Positions 51,392 to 59,074 of a stretch of DNA of 64,000 nucleotides are shown piece by piece. The DNA comes from Kocuria flava (GTDB lineage Bacteria > Actinomycetota > Actinomycetes > Actinomycetales > Micrococcaceae), in NCBI RefSeq assembly GCF_001482365.1, contig NZ_CP013255.1, positions 49,211 to 113,210 of the forward strand, in the 5' to 3' direction. The notes under the pieces were generated by a model. It saw only the letters and a program-made list of their open reading frames with translations. It did no database searches and was not told where the DNA came from. Each line of letters opens with the position of its first letter. The stretch's first letter is position 1. A program made the translations under genes and the position numbers.

Positions 51392-52371
51392 CCCCCCAGG
51401 ACGCGCACGAGAATCCACACCACCCGGGCTGGCCATACCGCCCTTCAGCACTCATGCGTACTGGATCATCCGCCCCTAACCGGAAGACCTCAGCCGCGAT
51501 ACGACCTCCACCTCCAACCGGGGCCTCCGCCCCGAACAGGTCACGGTCCAAGACGCGGGCAAAAATCGCGACGGAATGCGCGAAGAAGCTGCCCACCACG
51601 CACGGGGTGGTCCACTGGGACCAAGCCCCCGACGGATACTGGGGCCGGCTCATGGAAGCCCTGCCGGTCACCGAGGTTTGGGGCGTCGCCGGGCGGCTGG
51701 CCCAGCGCCTGGAGGCGATGGGGGTCGAGACCATCGCCGACCCGGTGGCCATCCGCCACACGTTCTCCGTGGTGCAGATGCGCACCGTCCTGGAACTCAA
51801 CGGCTTCCCCGCCATCCCCGTGGAGGACGAGGTGGCCACCAAGGCCCAGATCCTGGTCTCCCGATCCTTCCCGGACCCGATCTGGGATCCAGAGATCGTC
51901 GGGGCCGCGGTGGCCGAGTTCGCCCAATGCGCCTCCCGCCGACTCCGCACAGAAGGCGAGGTCACCGGGCGGATCACCGTCTCCGCCACCACCTCCCCGC
52001 ACCGGCCCGGACCCGCGCACCATGTCTCCGCGCACGTGCGCCTGGCCGTGCCCATCAACGAGCCCACTCCCCTGGTGGCCGCGGCCCGGGCCGCCCTGGT
52101 CCCCAAGCTCCTGCACTGGACGCAGTACATGCGCGCCGGCATCCTCTGCACCGACCTCGCCCCCGAAGGGGCCGTGCCCGTGTTGCCCGGGGTGCTCGAG
52201 CAACCCGCCCCCATTGGGGAACTGATCGATGCGGTGAACCGCCGCTTCGGAACCGGCACCCTCGCCCTGGGCCGACTCGGCGCCCACTCCCCCGACCCCT
52301 GGGCCAACCACCAAGCAGACCTCTCCCCGCGCTACACCACCGACTGGAACGAACTGCGCACCGTCAGCTAA
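51388..52371 (+). pseudogene. Y-family DNA polymerase (UmuC/DinB) C-terminal fragment with foreign N-terminus
   Basis: 327 residues from GTG 51388, overlapping the rep stop (GTGA). From about residue 55 it matches UmuC/DinB proteins: AKIATECAKKLPTTHGVVHW, LPVTEVWGVAGRLAQRLEAM, GVETIADPVAIRHTFSVVQM, then the little-finger region (TGRITVSATTSPHRPGPAHH). The N-terminal palm with both catalytic acidic blocks is absent, and residues 1-54 are unrelated low-complexity sequence. It cannot be an active polymerase. It may be a relic of a plasmid umuC, or a DNA-binding remnant kept in the rep operon. Confidence 0.7.
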
Positions 52372-52477
52372 TCGGTCGCTCACCATATCCGGCACTGCAT
52401 CGAGGCGCGGCATCCACCACATGCTCTATGGTGCTGGCGATTTCCTGAAATGGCGTGGGCACTTCTCACACCCAATC
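52372..52477. other. Short spacer between polymerase fragment and repeat array
   Basis: About 100 bp of mixed composition leading into the repeat array; no gene or hairpin seen. Confidence 0.35.
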
Positions 52478-52545
52478 GGTACCATGTTGGTACCGCACTG
52501 GTACCGCACTGGCACCACGTCTATTTAGTACCAGCGTGGTACCAG
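52478..52545. repeat. Iteron-like array built on a GGTACC core
   Basis: TGGTACCGCAC occurs twice in tandem (52488-52498, 52499-52509), followed by a variant TGGCACCACGT (52510-52520) and an inverted pair TAGTACCAGCGTGGTACCAG (52526-52545). The 11-bp period places each core on one DNA face. The core TGGTAC is shared with the parA operator and the two sites at 52728 and 52916. Likely a centromere (parS) or replication origin iterons. Confidence 0.65.
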
Positions 52546-52690
52546 CCTTGGACGACGGTTCCTTCGCTCTACCAGGACGGGAAATCTTCCGCCTCGTATC
52601 TGCAGGGACTACCACTTCGCAAGTTTCACCTGGATAGGGACGATGGTTCGTTTGATCAGTCCGGTCTTAGTGCGATATCTAGGTACGGAG

Positions 52691-52720
52691 GTGCCGCGCC
52701 AACAGCAGCCGGCGCGGCAC
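52691..52720 (-). terminator. Hairpin after the duplicated partner-gene end
   Basis: 10-bp perfect arms GTGCCGCGCC / GGCGCGGCAC with a 10-base loop. Equivalent in position to the hairpin at 52879-52908, so it was duplicated with the gene end. Possibly terminator or part of the centromere. Confidence 0.55.
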
Positions 52721-52727
52721 CATAACT

Positions 52728-52763
52728 GTACTGGTGTAGTACCAACACCACACCAGTGTGGTG
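52728..52763. repeat. Operator/centromere-type repeat (duplicate copy)
   Basis: TGTACTGGTGTAGTACCAAC followed by ACCACACCAGTGTGGTG; contains CCACAC...GTGTGG dyad symmetry and the GTGGT/ACCAC half sites. Diverged copy of 52916-52952. Confidence 0.5.
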
Positions 52764-52779
52764 ACGTAGCGGGGGTCGG

Positions 52780-52858
52780 GGATATCGCTGTGGCCGTAGT
52801 GCTCCTCAAGCACAGGCGGTGCGGGCTTTTCGTTCAACTTCTGTTGAGAAGTGTCCAT
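52780..52858 (-). pseudogene. Duplicated 3' end of the ParA-partner gene
   Basis: MDTSQQKLNEKPAPPVLEEH, YGHSD matches DTSQQKLIEELVWPVLEERY, GQN at the C-terminus of the intact partner (52961-53260). The adjoining operator repeat and hairpin are duplicated too, so about 180 bp was tandemly copied and has since diverged. No function expected for the fragment itself. Confidence 0.75.
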
Positions 52859-52878
52859 GGAAGCGTCTGGGAATGAAG

Positions 52879-52908
52879 GTGCCGTGCCGACTACTGTCGA
52901 CACGGCAC
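52879..52908 (-). terminator. Hairpin downstream of the par operon
   Basis: 8-bp perfect arms GTGCCGTG / CACGGCAC with a 14-base loop, ~50 bp after the partner-gene stop on the minus strand. Confidence 0.6.
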
Positions 52909-52915
52909 CATGTTG

Positions 52916-52952
52916 GTACTTGTGTAGTACTAACACCACACTGGTGTGGTAT
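52916..52952. repeat. Operator/centromere-type repeat downstream of the partner gene
   Basis: GTACTTGTGTAGTACTAACA followed by CCACACTGGTGTGGTATGC. Same half-sites (GTGTGGTA, TAGTAC) as in the parA promoter. Candidate binding site for the 52961 protein. Confidence 0.55.
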
Positions 52953-52960
52953 GCCGGGAA

Positions 52961-53260
52961 CTACTTGAGCGGCACGTTCTGGCCGTAGCGCTCCTCAAGC
53001 ACGGGCCATACGAGCTCTTCAATCAACTTCTGCTGGGAAGTGTCCTCAGCTTCGGCGGCGTAATTGAGCAAGGCATGCTGGGTGTTGTTGAACCGGAAGT
53101 TGTACCCCTTCACCTTGGCTCCATTCCGCGCCCGCCGCTTCCACGGCTTCAGGGGTGGCCCCTGATCGGGAGTGTCTGAACCCGAGCGTTCGGCTGCCGC
53201 TGCGAACCGCTCGATCTCTTCCTCTCGATTGGAGGCAATCGGTCCACGTTTCCTCACCAT
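52961..53260 (-). CDS. Small centromere-binding partner of ParA (ParB-like)
   Basis: 99 residues. A basic, disordered N-terminus (RKRGPIASNREEEIERFAAA) and a C-terminal RHH-like region (AKVKGYNFRFNNTQHALLNY, AAEAEDTSQQKLIEELVWPV, LEERYGQ): a beta strand with alternating residues followed by two helices. Small RHH proteins are the usual partners of type Ib ParA. It overlaps the parA stop by 7 bases. The repeats at 52478, 52728, 52916 and 53921 are its probable sites. Confidence 0.75.
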   Translation of the reverse strand: MVRKRGPIASNREEEIERFAAAAERSGSDTPDQGPPLKPWKRRARNGAKVKGYNFRFNNTQHALLNYAAEAEDTSQQKLIEELVWPVLEERYGQNVPLK

Positions 53261-53889
53261 GCGAAGACCTCCTGGGTCAGCAGTTGAATCTCGGCCTTGG
53301 CCTTGGCATCGCGCATTTCTACGACTCCCTTGCCGTCGGCCAGGCAGTCAGCGAAAGCTTTGCGCTGATGCAACACGGTCTGAGCAAGTCGCACACGAGG
53401 AAAGTCCTCGAGGTACGACTGCGCTTCCTCCCGCTCCTTGGTGAAGACATTGGAGGAAACGAAGTTGAGAACCAGCATCGATTTGAGGTCCTCGTTGAAG
53501 TCCTGGGCCCCTTCAACCGTCTCCAGGAGGCCGGCCACGGCGTCAAGGTCGGCTTGGGTGGCGCGCGTGGGGCTGATCAGCATGTCCGCAGCAGTCAGTG
53601 CTGTGCGCATCTCCTTGGAGTCCTTGCCTGGGACATCGACCAGGATGTGATCGAACTTGGGTCGGAACTCCTCCAGGAACTTATGCAGCGATCCTGACTT
53701 CTGCACGGACTGCAACGAGGGGAGCCCGGCTTCCTCTCGGTCGGTGGTGAAGTTCGAAGTGGTGCGGATCGTCGGGTCGGCGTCGACTAGCAGCACGTCC
53801 TTCCCCTGTCGCTGCAATTCAACGGCCATGTTGACGGTGAGAGTCGACTTGCCCGTTCCGCCCTTCTGATGCCCAAAGACAATGATCAT
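53254..53889 (-). CDS. parA: ParA partition ATPase (type Ib, short)
   Basis: 211 residues with no N-terminal HTH. Walker A FGHQKGGTGKSTLTVNMAVE with the signature Lys, A' VLLVDADPTIRTTSNF, Walker B HILVDVPGKDSKEMR. Short ParA of type Ib moves plasmid copies together with a small RHH partner. Operon with 52961. Its start lies beside repeated GTGTGGTACT sites, indicating autoregulation. Intact, so the functional partition system of this replicon. Confidence 0.92.
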   Translation of the reverse strand: MIIVFGHQKGGTGKSTLTVNMAVELQRQGKDVLLVDADPTIRTTSNFTTDREEAGLPSLQSVQKSGSLHKFLEEFRPKFDHILVDVPGKDSKEMRTALTAADMLISPTRATQADLDAVAGLLETVEGAQDFNEDLKSMLVLNFVSSNVFTKEREEAQSYLEDFPRVRLAQTVLHQRKAFADCLADGKGVVEMRDAKAKAEIQLLTQEVFAW

Positions 53890-53920
53890 GGCACCACAGT
53901 AACACCAATATGATGTTGTA

Positions 53921-53980
53921 TAAGTACCAGTGTGGTACTACTTCGGTGCGCCATGGTGTGGTACTTGTGTGGTACTGAAA
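53921..53980. promoter_or_regulatory. parA operator with GTGTGGTACT repeats
   Basis: TACCAGTGTGGTACTA at 53925-53940 and two direct copies of GTGTGGTACT with an 11-bp period (53956-53965 and 53967-53976) lie 30-90 bp upstream of parA, together with the AT-rich ATATGATGTTGTATAAG. Same core as the iteron-like array at 52478. Confidence 0.7.
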
Positions 53981-54054
53981 CATGGTCACACATGGCGGGC
54001 CCATGCACCCTTTGGGTGCCTCAAGTCTCGCGGTGCTCAGCGGGTGGCCCCCCC

Positions 54055-54576
54055 AACCTGTGGGTGATTCCCTCGGCCCGCAACGTCTCCAACCGGGAGG
54101 CGGACCGGGCCGATCATGCGGAGCTGCGGCCGAAGATCTCCCTGACCGGTCTGTCGGCGGATGTGGTGGTCATTGACTGCCCGAACCGGCAGGGTGGGCC
54201 GCTGACGCTGTCGGCGTTGAACGCGGCGGACACCGTGGTCTACGCCGCCACCGCGACCAGTGATGGCATCGACGGGGTGGAAGGGGCCCGGCGCACGGTC
54301 GCTCAGTTCCGCCGGCACCGCCAGCAGCTGGGCGCCCCGGACACCCTGACCGAGGCTGGCATCGTCGTTGGCGGGGTGAAAAAAACGATCATGAGCCGGG
54401 CGGCGGTGGCCAGCCTCGAAGAGCTGCGGGCCACCGGGTTGTTCCTGGAGCCGTTGATCCCGGACCGGGCCATTGTCCAAGAGGTGCGGATTTCGGGGGA
54501 GTGGTACGGCCAGTACCGCAACGGGGCCCGCGTGCTGGACGCTTACACCGCGATCGCGAAGAAGGTGCTGCGATGA
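54055..54576 (+). pseudogene. 5'-truncated ParA-like ATPase of a second partition system
   Basis: Homology begins abruptly at NLWVIPSARNVSNREADRAD and includes the Walker B strand ADVVVIDCPNRQGGPLTLSA and the C-terminal ILDA-type helices (SRAAVASLEELRATGLFLEP). The N-terminal Walker A and A' motifs are missing; the sequence upstream is unrelated. It therefore cannot bind ATP normally. It overlaps its partner gene (ATGA). The break near 54000-54050 is probably the junction of two plasmid backbones. Confidence 0.8.
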
Positions 54577-54923
54577 CCGAGCAGCCCGAGCGCCCCGCCT
54601 CACTAGCCCGCCGCCGGCCCCGCCCGGCCCCGGATGAGCACATCGACCCGGTCGACTACACATCCCCACGCGTTACCTCACCCCAGCCGGCGACACCGGT
54701 GGTGTCGTCCCCGCCGATGCAAGCGGCACCGGCGGCGGAGCCTGCGGTGGCCGCACCCAAGCGCGGGCGTGGCCGGCCGCGCCGGGAACCCACGATCCAG
54801 CTCGGGGTGCGGGTGGCCCAAGACGTCTCCGATCTGATCGAGGAGCTCACCGAGCACGACGGCACCGCCCGCGCGGTGATCGAGAACGCCGTGCGCGCCT
54901 ACGCCCAACAGCTCAACCGATAA
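54573..54923 (+). CDS. Small partner protein of the truncated ParA (RHH-like C-terminus)
   Basis: 116 residues from ATG 54573, overlapping the ParA-like stop. A long Pro/Ala/Arg-rich N-terminus contains an AT-hook-like PKRGRGRPRREP. The C-terminus reads TIQLGVRVAQDVSDLIEELT, EHDGTARAVIENAVRAYAQQ, an RHH-type layout. It may still bind its centromere without its ATPase. A different partner type from 52961. Confidence 0.65.
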   Translation: MTEQPERPASLARRRPRPAPDEHIDPVDYTSPRVTSPQPATPVVSSPPMQAAPAAEPAVAAPKRGRGRPRREPTIQLGVRVAQDVSDLIEELTEHDGTARAVIENAVRAYAQQLNR

Positions 54924-55393
54924 CAATCCCTACCCCCGGCGGGGGAGGGGGACGGCCGCGGGCGGCTTTCCCATGGTCGGCGAGGAAGGAACCCGGCTCA
55001 CCGTTGCTGGTGGGCCGGGTTCTCTTCATCTGGGGACGGGCGGCGGGATGGGGTGGGTGGTCCGGTGGGTCTTCGATTGAGGCGGGTGCCCGCGCTCGGT
55101 CCGAAAGCTGCCAGGGCCAACCCCCAGCGGGGGCAGTTGTCGGGCGCCAAAGGGACGACCAGCGCTGTCCAGGTTGGACGTGGGGCGTCCCGGCAGCTCC
55201 GTATCGGACAGGGAAGTCAGCCCGTCACCGGCTGCTGATCGTGCGGAAGGGGCCGCGGTGAGGGTCCTCGTGCTCGAGCCCTGCCCGAGACGTTCCCCGG
55301 TGATGCCGCGACCGTGGCCGCCGGCATTAGACCCCACTGTCGCGGAGCACCCGGACAGGCACAAGGCGGTGTCCGGGTGGGGGAGTGGGGGAT
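54924..55393. other. Intergenic region with one terminator hairpin
   Basis: A 14-bp stem with one mismatch (54989-55002 and 55009-55022; arms start GAACCCGGC) lies 65 bp after the partner gene and is followed by TCTCTTC, so it is a likely terminator. The remaining ~370 bp to the Lsr2 stop show no supported gene. Confidence 0.6.
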
Positions 55394-55723
55394 CTACTGG
55401 GCGGCGTAGTAGGCGTCCTTGACGGACTGGTGGACGCGGCCGCGGTCGGAGACCTCGTACCCGTTCTCCTTCGCCCAGGCCCGGATCTTCGCCGTCTCCG
55501 GGTTACCACCGGAGGAAGACCGGGTCCCGGTGGCCCGGGCGGACTTGGACTGGGCCCGCCGGCCAGCAGCAGCATAGGGTCGCAGGGCCTCCCGCAACTT
55601 CTCCGCGTTAGCGGTCGACAGGTCGATTTCGTACTGCCGGCCGTCTAGACCGAACTGGACGGTCTCATCAGCAGGACCACCCTCGAGGTCGTCCTCCAAA
55701 ATAATCTGCACGCTCTGGGCCAT
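55394..55723 (-). CDS. lsr2: Lsr2 nucleoid-associated xenogeneic silencer
   Basis: 109 residues, standard length. N-terminal oligomerisation domain (QSVQIILEDDLEGGPADETV, QFGLDGRQYEIDLSTANAEK), a charged linker, and a C-terminal DNA-binding domain (ETAKIRAWAKENGYEVSDRG, RVHQSVKDAYYAAQ) with the AT-minor-groove motif RGR. Lsr2 silences AT-rich foreign DNA in actinobacteria. Here it stands at the edge of the AT-richer Kiwa locus. Plasmid copies can reduce the cost of carriage. Confidence 0.95.
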   Translation of the reverse strand: MAQSVQIILEDDLEGGPADETVQFGLDGRQYEIDLSTANAEKLREALRPYAAAGRRAQSKSARATGTRSSSGGNPETAKIRAWAKENGYEVSDRGRVHQSVKDAYYAAQ

Positions 55724-55875
55724 TTAAACACCTTTCACGATCATGGAGTAGGTTGAAATCATTCGCGATCAAGTCGATGATCTCATGTTACATTACACCC
55801 TTTCATGGGTGTAGGCGTCTCTGCGACAATTATTGGTGCCACTTCTCTATATAAAATTGCCACCTTGTTGCTTTA

Positions 55876-56361
55876 CTATACAAGGTCCCAAATGTTGGGA
55901 GGTGGCATCGAGTCTGGAAAATCCTCCAGAGTCTTCCGCATTAGATCGGAGACCTCGTGGAGGTTTGTCACGCGAGATAGGCGTCCGTCATTACCAATCT
56001 CGAAGACTTGAGCTTTAAGATGGAGTAGGTCGACTTTGACCACCTGGGCAAATGACTCGCCGTCCAGGGGTGATATTAAATTGGCTCGATAAGTGGCATA
56101 GCGGATTCGGTTCTGGCCGCGACCCAGGCGTGGCACGGATAGATCGCCGGAGCGAGTAATGCGGCACGAGCGAGGACTGATGGACGCTTTGCTGTTTATC
56201 GTCATCAACCGGCCGTTCGGATCGATGGCGATGAAGTCTTCTGGGTGTGCGTGAGTGGATTCTCCCAAAACTTCGGAAACCATGCCTAAAAAATCGTCCT
56301 GAGATCCAAGTAGTTGGTAACCTAGCGACAGCAAGAGGCGGCCGGTGACTTGTTCGCCCAA
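55876..56361 (-). CDS. Nuclease-like third gene of the Kiwa locus
   Basis: 161 residues from TTG 56361. The open frame extends upstream to overlap the end of kwaB without an ATG, so a coupled CTG or other start near 56442 is possible. The pattern GEQVTGRLLLSLGYQLLG, then EDFIAIDPNGRLMTINSKAS resembles a PD-(D/E)xK core (helix with Glu, strand with Asp, strand with Lys), though Ser stands where Glu/Asp is expected before xK. Later strands (SFAQVVKVDLLHLKAQVFEI) could continue the fold. Low GC, same strand and abutting kwaB. The nuclease reading is tentative. Confidence 0.45.
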   Translation of the reverse strand: MGEQVTGRLLLSLGYQLLGSQDDFLGMVSEVLGESTHAHPEDFIAIDPNGRLMTINSKASISPRSCRITRSGDLSVPRLGRGQNRIRYATYRANLISPLDGESFAQVVKVDLLHLKAQVFEIGNDGRLSRVTNLHEVSDLMRKTLEDFPDSMPPPNIWDLV

Positions 56362-56435
56362 ATTGCCGATAGCAAGATGATTTCTTGACTCCTGCCACCG
56401 CTGCAGTCGTTCCGGGGGTGATCCGATGACTATTC

Positions 56436-57335
56436 TCAGCGCTTGGAGGCCATGTGCCGTTTACTCCCAGCTGCAAATGGCTCCTGGGAGAAACTCCCTA
56501 TAAACAAATCCTCGTTGAGCAGTTGAAGGACAGTCTTGACGTTGGTATCTGTCACGCTGAGGTTGTCACCGTCCATCAGCTCGGTGGGATTGTATCCGCT
56601 GCTCAGAATTACGGACCTAAGGGTGTCTGGTGTCAGGGTCTGGATGTGTGGGCGCCGCATAATTGCCTGAAACTTTTTGCGCAGGTGTTGGTTTCGCTTT
56701 AGTACCGTTTCGAGAATTTCCTGACTTCCATCTGTCATGGAGACCACCGACGACACTTCCTGCACCCACTCCGTCGTCTTCGCCAGGACGGCTGGCGACT
56801 CCTTGAAGAGGCCTTCAAAACTGCTCTTGTCGAGAACGTAGACCTTGCTCTTGGTGATGATCGCGTCGTACCTGTTGTCAAACGCAAAGATCGGAGTTTC
56901 GATTTTGTCAAGAGTATTATTGAGCAGTGTGGCAACGACCGATTTTTTTCCTAGTTGGATAGGCGAGCGTTTTTTCACAAAAATTGTTTCCGCGTCGCCA
57001 CGTCCTATCACTGCTGCGTGACAAAACAAAGCTTTTGTCTTCAGTTCTTGCTCAGTAGCCAGTTGAAGGGAAGCGCCCTGACGCAGGGTTTCTATCAAGC
57101 TCGTGTCAAAGAGCTCTTCAGGATCCGCTTCTAGATGCGTATTGTCCTCCATGTCGGTATCGGGACTATATGGTGCAGGGTCAGTCATTTCTGCAACCGC
57201 ACGCTCGGCATGGGATCGGAGGGTCTCTTCTACGTCGTCCGCAGTTTTTATGCATCGTCCAATGGTTGCCTTCCCCGATCTCCAAGCAACAACGAGCTGT
57301 AGTGAGCCTTCGGTGCTCGGCAGTTCATCGGCCAT
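56436..57335 (-). CDS. kwaB: Kiwa defence protein KwaB (DUF4868)
   Basis: 299 residues from ATG 57335, with AAGGAGG nine bases upstream (a longer frame to 57374 is weaker). DUF4868 features: IFVKKRSPIQLGKKSVVATL, then DKIETPIFAFDNRYDAIITK, SKVYVLDKSSFEGLFKES and the C-terminal helical part (FQAIMRRPHIQTLTPDTLRS). In Kiwa, KwaB acts with the membrane protein KwaA and binds DNA to stop phage replication and late transcription. The length is close to known KwaB (about 315). GC well below the backbone, so horizontally acquired. Confidence 0.82.
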   Translation of the reverse strand: MADELPSTEGSLQLVVAWRSGKATIGRCIKTADDVEETLRSHAERAVAEMTDPAPYSPDTDMEDNTHLEADPEELFDTSLIETLRQGASLQLATEQELKTKALFCHAAVIGRGDAETIFVKKRSPIQLGKKSVVATLLNNTLDKIETPIFAFDNRYDAIITKSKVYVLDKSSFEGLFKESPAVLAKTTEWVQEVSSVVSMTDGSQEILETVLKRNQHLRKKFQAIMRRPHIQTLTPDTLRSVILSSGYNPTELMDGDNLSVTDTNVKTVLQLLNEDLFIGSFSQEPFAAGSKRHMASKR

Positions 57336-57377
57336 TGGGGGGTGCCCTCCTTGGTAATTGGAAGCAGGTGGCATAAC

Positions 57378-57887
57378 TTATGCTTGCAAAAGCACGTCGT
57401 TGGTCATGCGATAGGCCCGTACAGTATCTCCGGAAACTACTCTTGCCCTGCTGATTATATGCCCCTGTAGTCCTTTGGAGTCGGTAAATGCGTAAATGCG
57501 CCAGCCGAATATGAAAAGTGTAGGGTTTACCTGAATAATTTCAGTCCGCAGATGTACGAGTAAAGCGACTAGCAAGAAAAGGCCATAGGCAACTAGATCA
57601 GTAGTTGTGGGTCGGCTCACTGTCAGAAACGGCAGCAAATAACCGGCAAGATAACTTGAAGCACCGGTGCCACCGGTTTGAACAGAGACAATTATGTGCT
57701 CACCAGGGGATCCCCTTCTCTGATGAGACATTACAACAGGCAGGGCGATAGCACCGGCGGTCGCGATTAGGGTGCACCAAAGTCGAAGAGTGGAGTCCTC
57801 GAAGCGGATCGCGAGCATGACGAACAAGGGTGCGTACGAGGAGAGGAACATCAGAGGCTTTGTCAGCCAGCCCGCTCCATCTGTCAT
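57378..57887 (-). CDS. kwaA: Kiwa defence protein KwaA (membrane sensor)
   Basis: 169 residues from ATG 57887; an ATG at 57917 would add ten residues. Helices: PLMFLSSYAPLFVMLAIRFE, LWCTLIATAGAIALPVVMSH, ASSYLAGYLLPFLTVSRPTT and VAYGLFLLVALLVHLRTEII, followed by QVNPTLFIFGWRIYAF. The SSYLAGYLLPF and NPTLFIFGWRIY blocks are typical KwaA. It sits 42 bp upstream of kwaB, in the known order. KwaA senses phage attachment or membrane disturbance in Kiwa complexes. Confidence 0.8.
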   Translation of the reverse strand: MTDGAGWLTKPLMFLSSYAPLFVMLAIRFEDSTLRLWCTLIATAGAIALPVVMSHQRRGSPGEHIIVSVQTGGTGASSYLAGYLLPFLTVSRPTTTDLVAYGLFLLVALLVHLRTEIIQVNPTLFIFGWRIYAFTDSKGLQGHIISRARVVSGDTVRAYRMTNDVLLQA

Positions 57888-58162
57888 GCCACCACTGTAG
57901 GCGGCAGACCAGACCATTCTGGGAACATCGGACTGAATAGAGTCAGTTCACATTACGATCGCTCTCCAGCGACCTCAACCCCGGGCGCATCGTGCCGCGC
58001 AATGACTGGTGTCTACTCGTCCGGTTTCACCTGCCGTGGCTGGCGCGTATGCGCGTACTCGCGGGCGCTGTAATTGACAAGCATCGGGGTGTTGCGTCAG
58101 ACAAGCGATACAGGTCATGTTGCTCACAGTTGTAGCTTGCCAGACAGCGCTGGATCCGAGAG
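57888..58162. other. Spacer between Kiwa and the R-M genes
   Basis: About 275 bp with GC returning to the backbone level around 57960. The kwaA promoter should lie near 57910-57960 (TAGAGTCAGTTCACATTACG). No gene seen. Confidence 0.4.
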
Positions 58163-59074
58163 TCATTCTCCTTCGTGGACGGCCAGTTCTTTGCCGGCGT
58201 AGCGTCCGCGGGCGTGGACGTGTTCGGAGACCGGGGTGGCTTCCAGGACCGTCTCGATCAGGGAGGCGAAGAACTGGGGTGCTCCGAGGTCCTCGGGCAC
58301 GCCTTCGCTGAGTTCGTCGTCGGGGCCGGTGGTGTGGTCGAGGACCCGCACGGATTCCCCGGGGTTCGCGTCGTCCCATTCCAGTAAGAGGAGGCAGGTG
58401 GCGTTGTAGCCGTTGCCGTCGCCGCGGTCGCGCAGTTTGCGCATCATGTCCACGGTCTTCTCAAACGCGGCCTTGTCCTTCTCACCCAGGATGGTGGCGC
58501 GTTGGACGAAGAGGAACCCGACTCCGGCCAGGGGGTAGCGGGCGCGGAGGTTGCCGGCGTCTCCGTAGGCTTCTTCGAAGCGGTTGGCCACGTTCTTGCC
58601 GAAGGAGGCGGTCATGGCTTTGGTGGAGATCAGCAGTTCCGGTCCGCGGTCCCAGCGGGCCATGGCCACATCGACCTGTTTGACGTAGGCCCGCCCCAGG
58701 AACCGGGCGTCGGAGGGCGCCACACTGGTCAGGGCTGGCAGGCGGCGGGCGATCTCCGCACTGAGGGTCTTGGGCAGCTTCTCCATCAGCAGCCGCACGT
58801 CCCGGGGCAGCACCCGGGGTCTGGTGGCTCGGGGCCAGACATCGTCGGGATCGAAGCCGGCCCGGCGCAGCTCGTGAGCGACCCAGGCGTCGATGCCTTT
58901 GGCCAGGCGCCCGCTCTGGGTGGTGGCTTCATCGGCGATGGGTAGGCGCACCAGGTCCTGCAGCAGGTCCGTATCGATGCGATACCGCGGTTTACCCCTG
59001 GTGTGGTCCCACGGATTCGCGGCCAGGTCCGCGGCGGCCAGGACAGCGTCGAACTCCCCGTGCTCGGCGGCCAC
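58163..59074 (-). CDS. Type II restriction endonuclease (predicted)
   Basis: 303 residues from GTG 59074, starting one base after the methyltransferase stop. N-terminal helical part (FDAVLAAADLAANPWDHTRG); core YVKQVDVAMARWDRGPELLI, STKAMTASFGKNVANRFEEA, YGDAGNLRARYPLAGVGFLF. The acidic residues ahead of ELLISTK fit a PD-(D/E)xK-like site with Ser at the usual acidic position. Tight coupling to an adenine methyltransferase gene is the main evidence for restriction function. Specificity unknown. Confidence 0.7.
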   Translation of the reverse strand: MAAEHGEFDAVLAAADLAANPWDHTRGKPRYRIDTDLLQDLVRLPIADEATTQSGRLAKGIDAWVAHELRRAGFDPDDVWPRATRPRVLPRDVRLLMEKLPKTLSAEIARRLPALTSVAPSDARFLGRAYVKQVDVAMARWDRGPELLISTKAMTASFGKNVANRFEEAYGDAGNLRARYPLAGVGFLFVQRATILGEKDKAAFEKTVDMMRKLRDRGDGNGYNATCLLLLEWDDANPGESVRVLDHTTGPDDELSEGVPEDLGAPQFFASLIETVLEATPVSEHVHARGRYAGKELAVHEGE

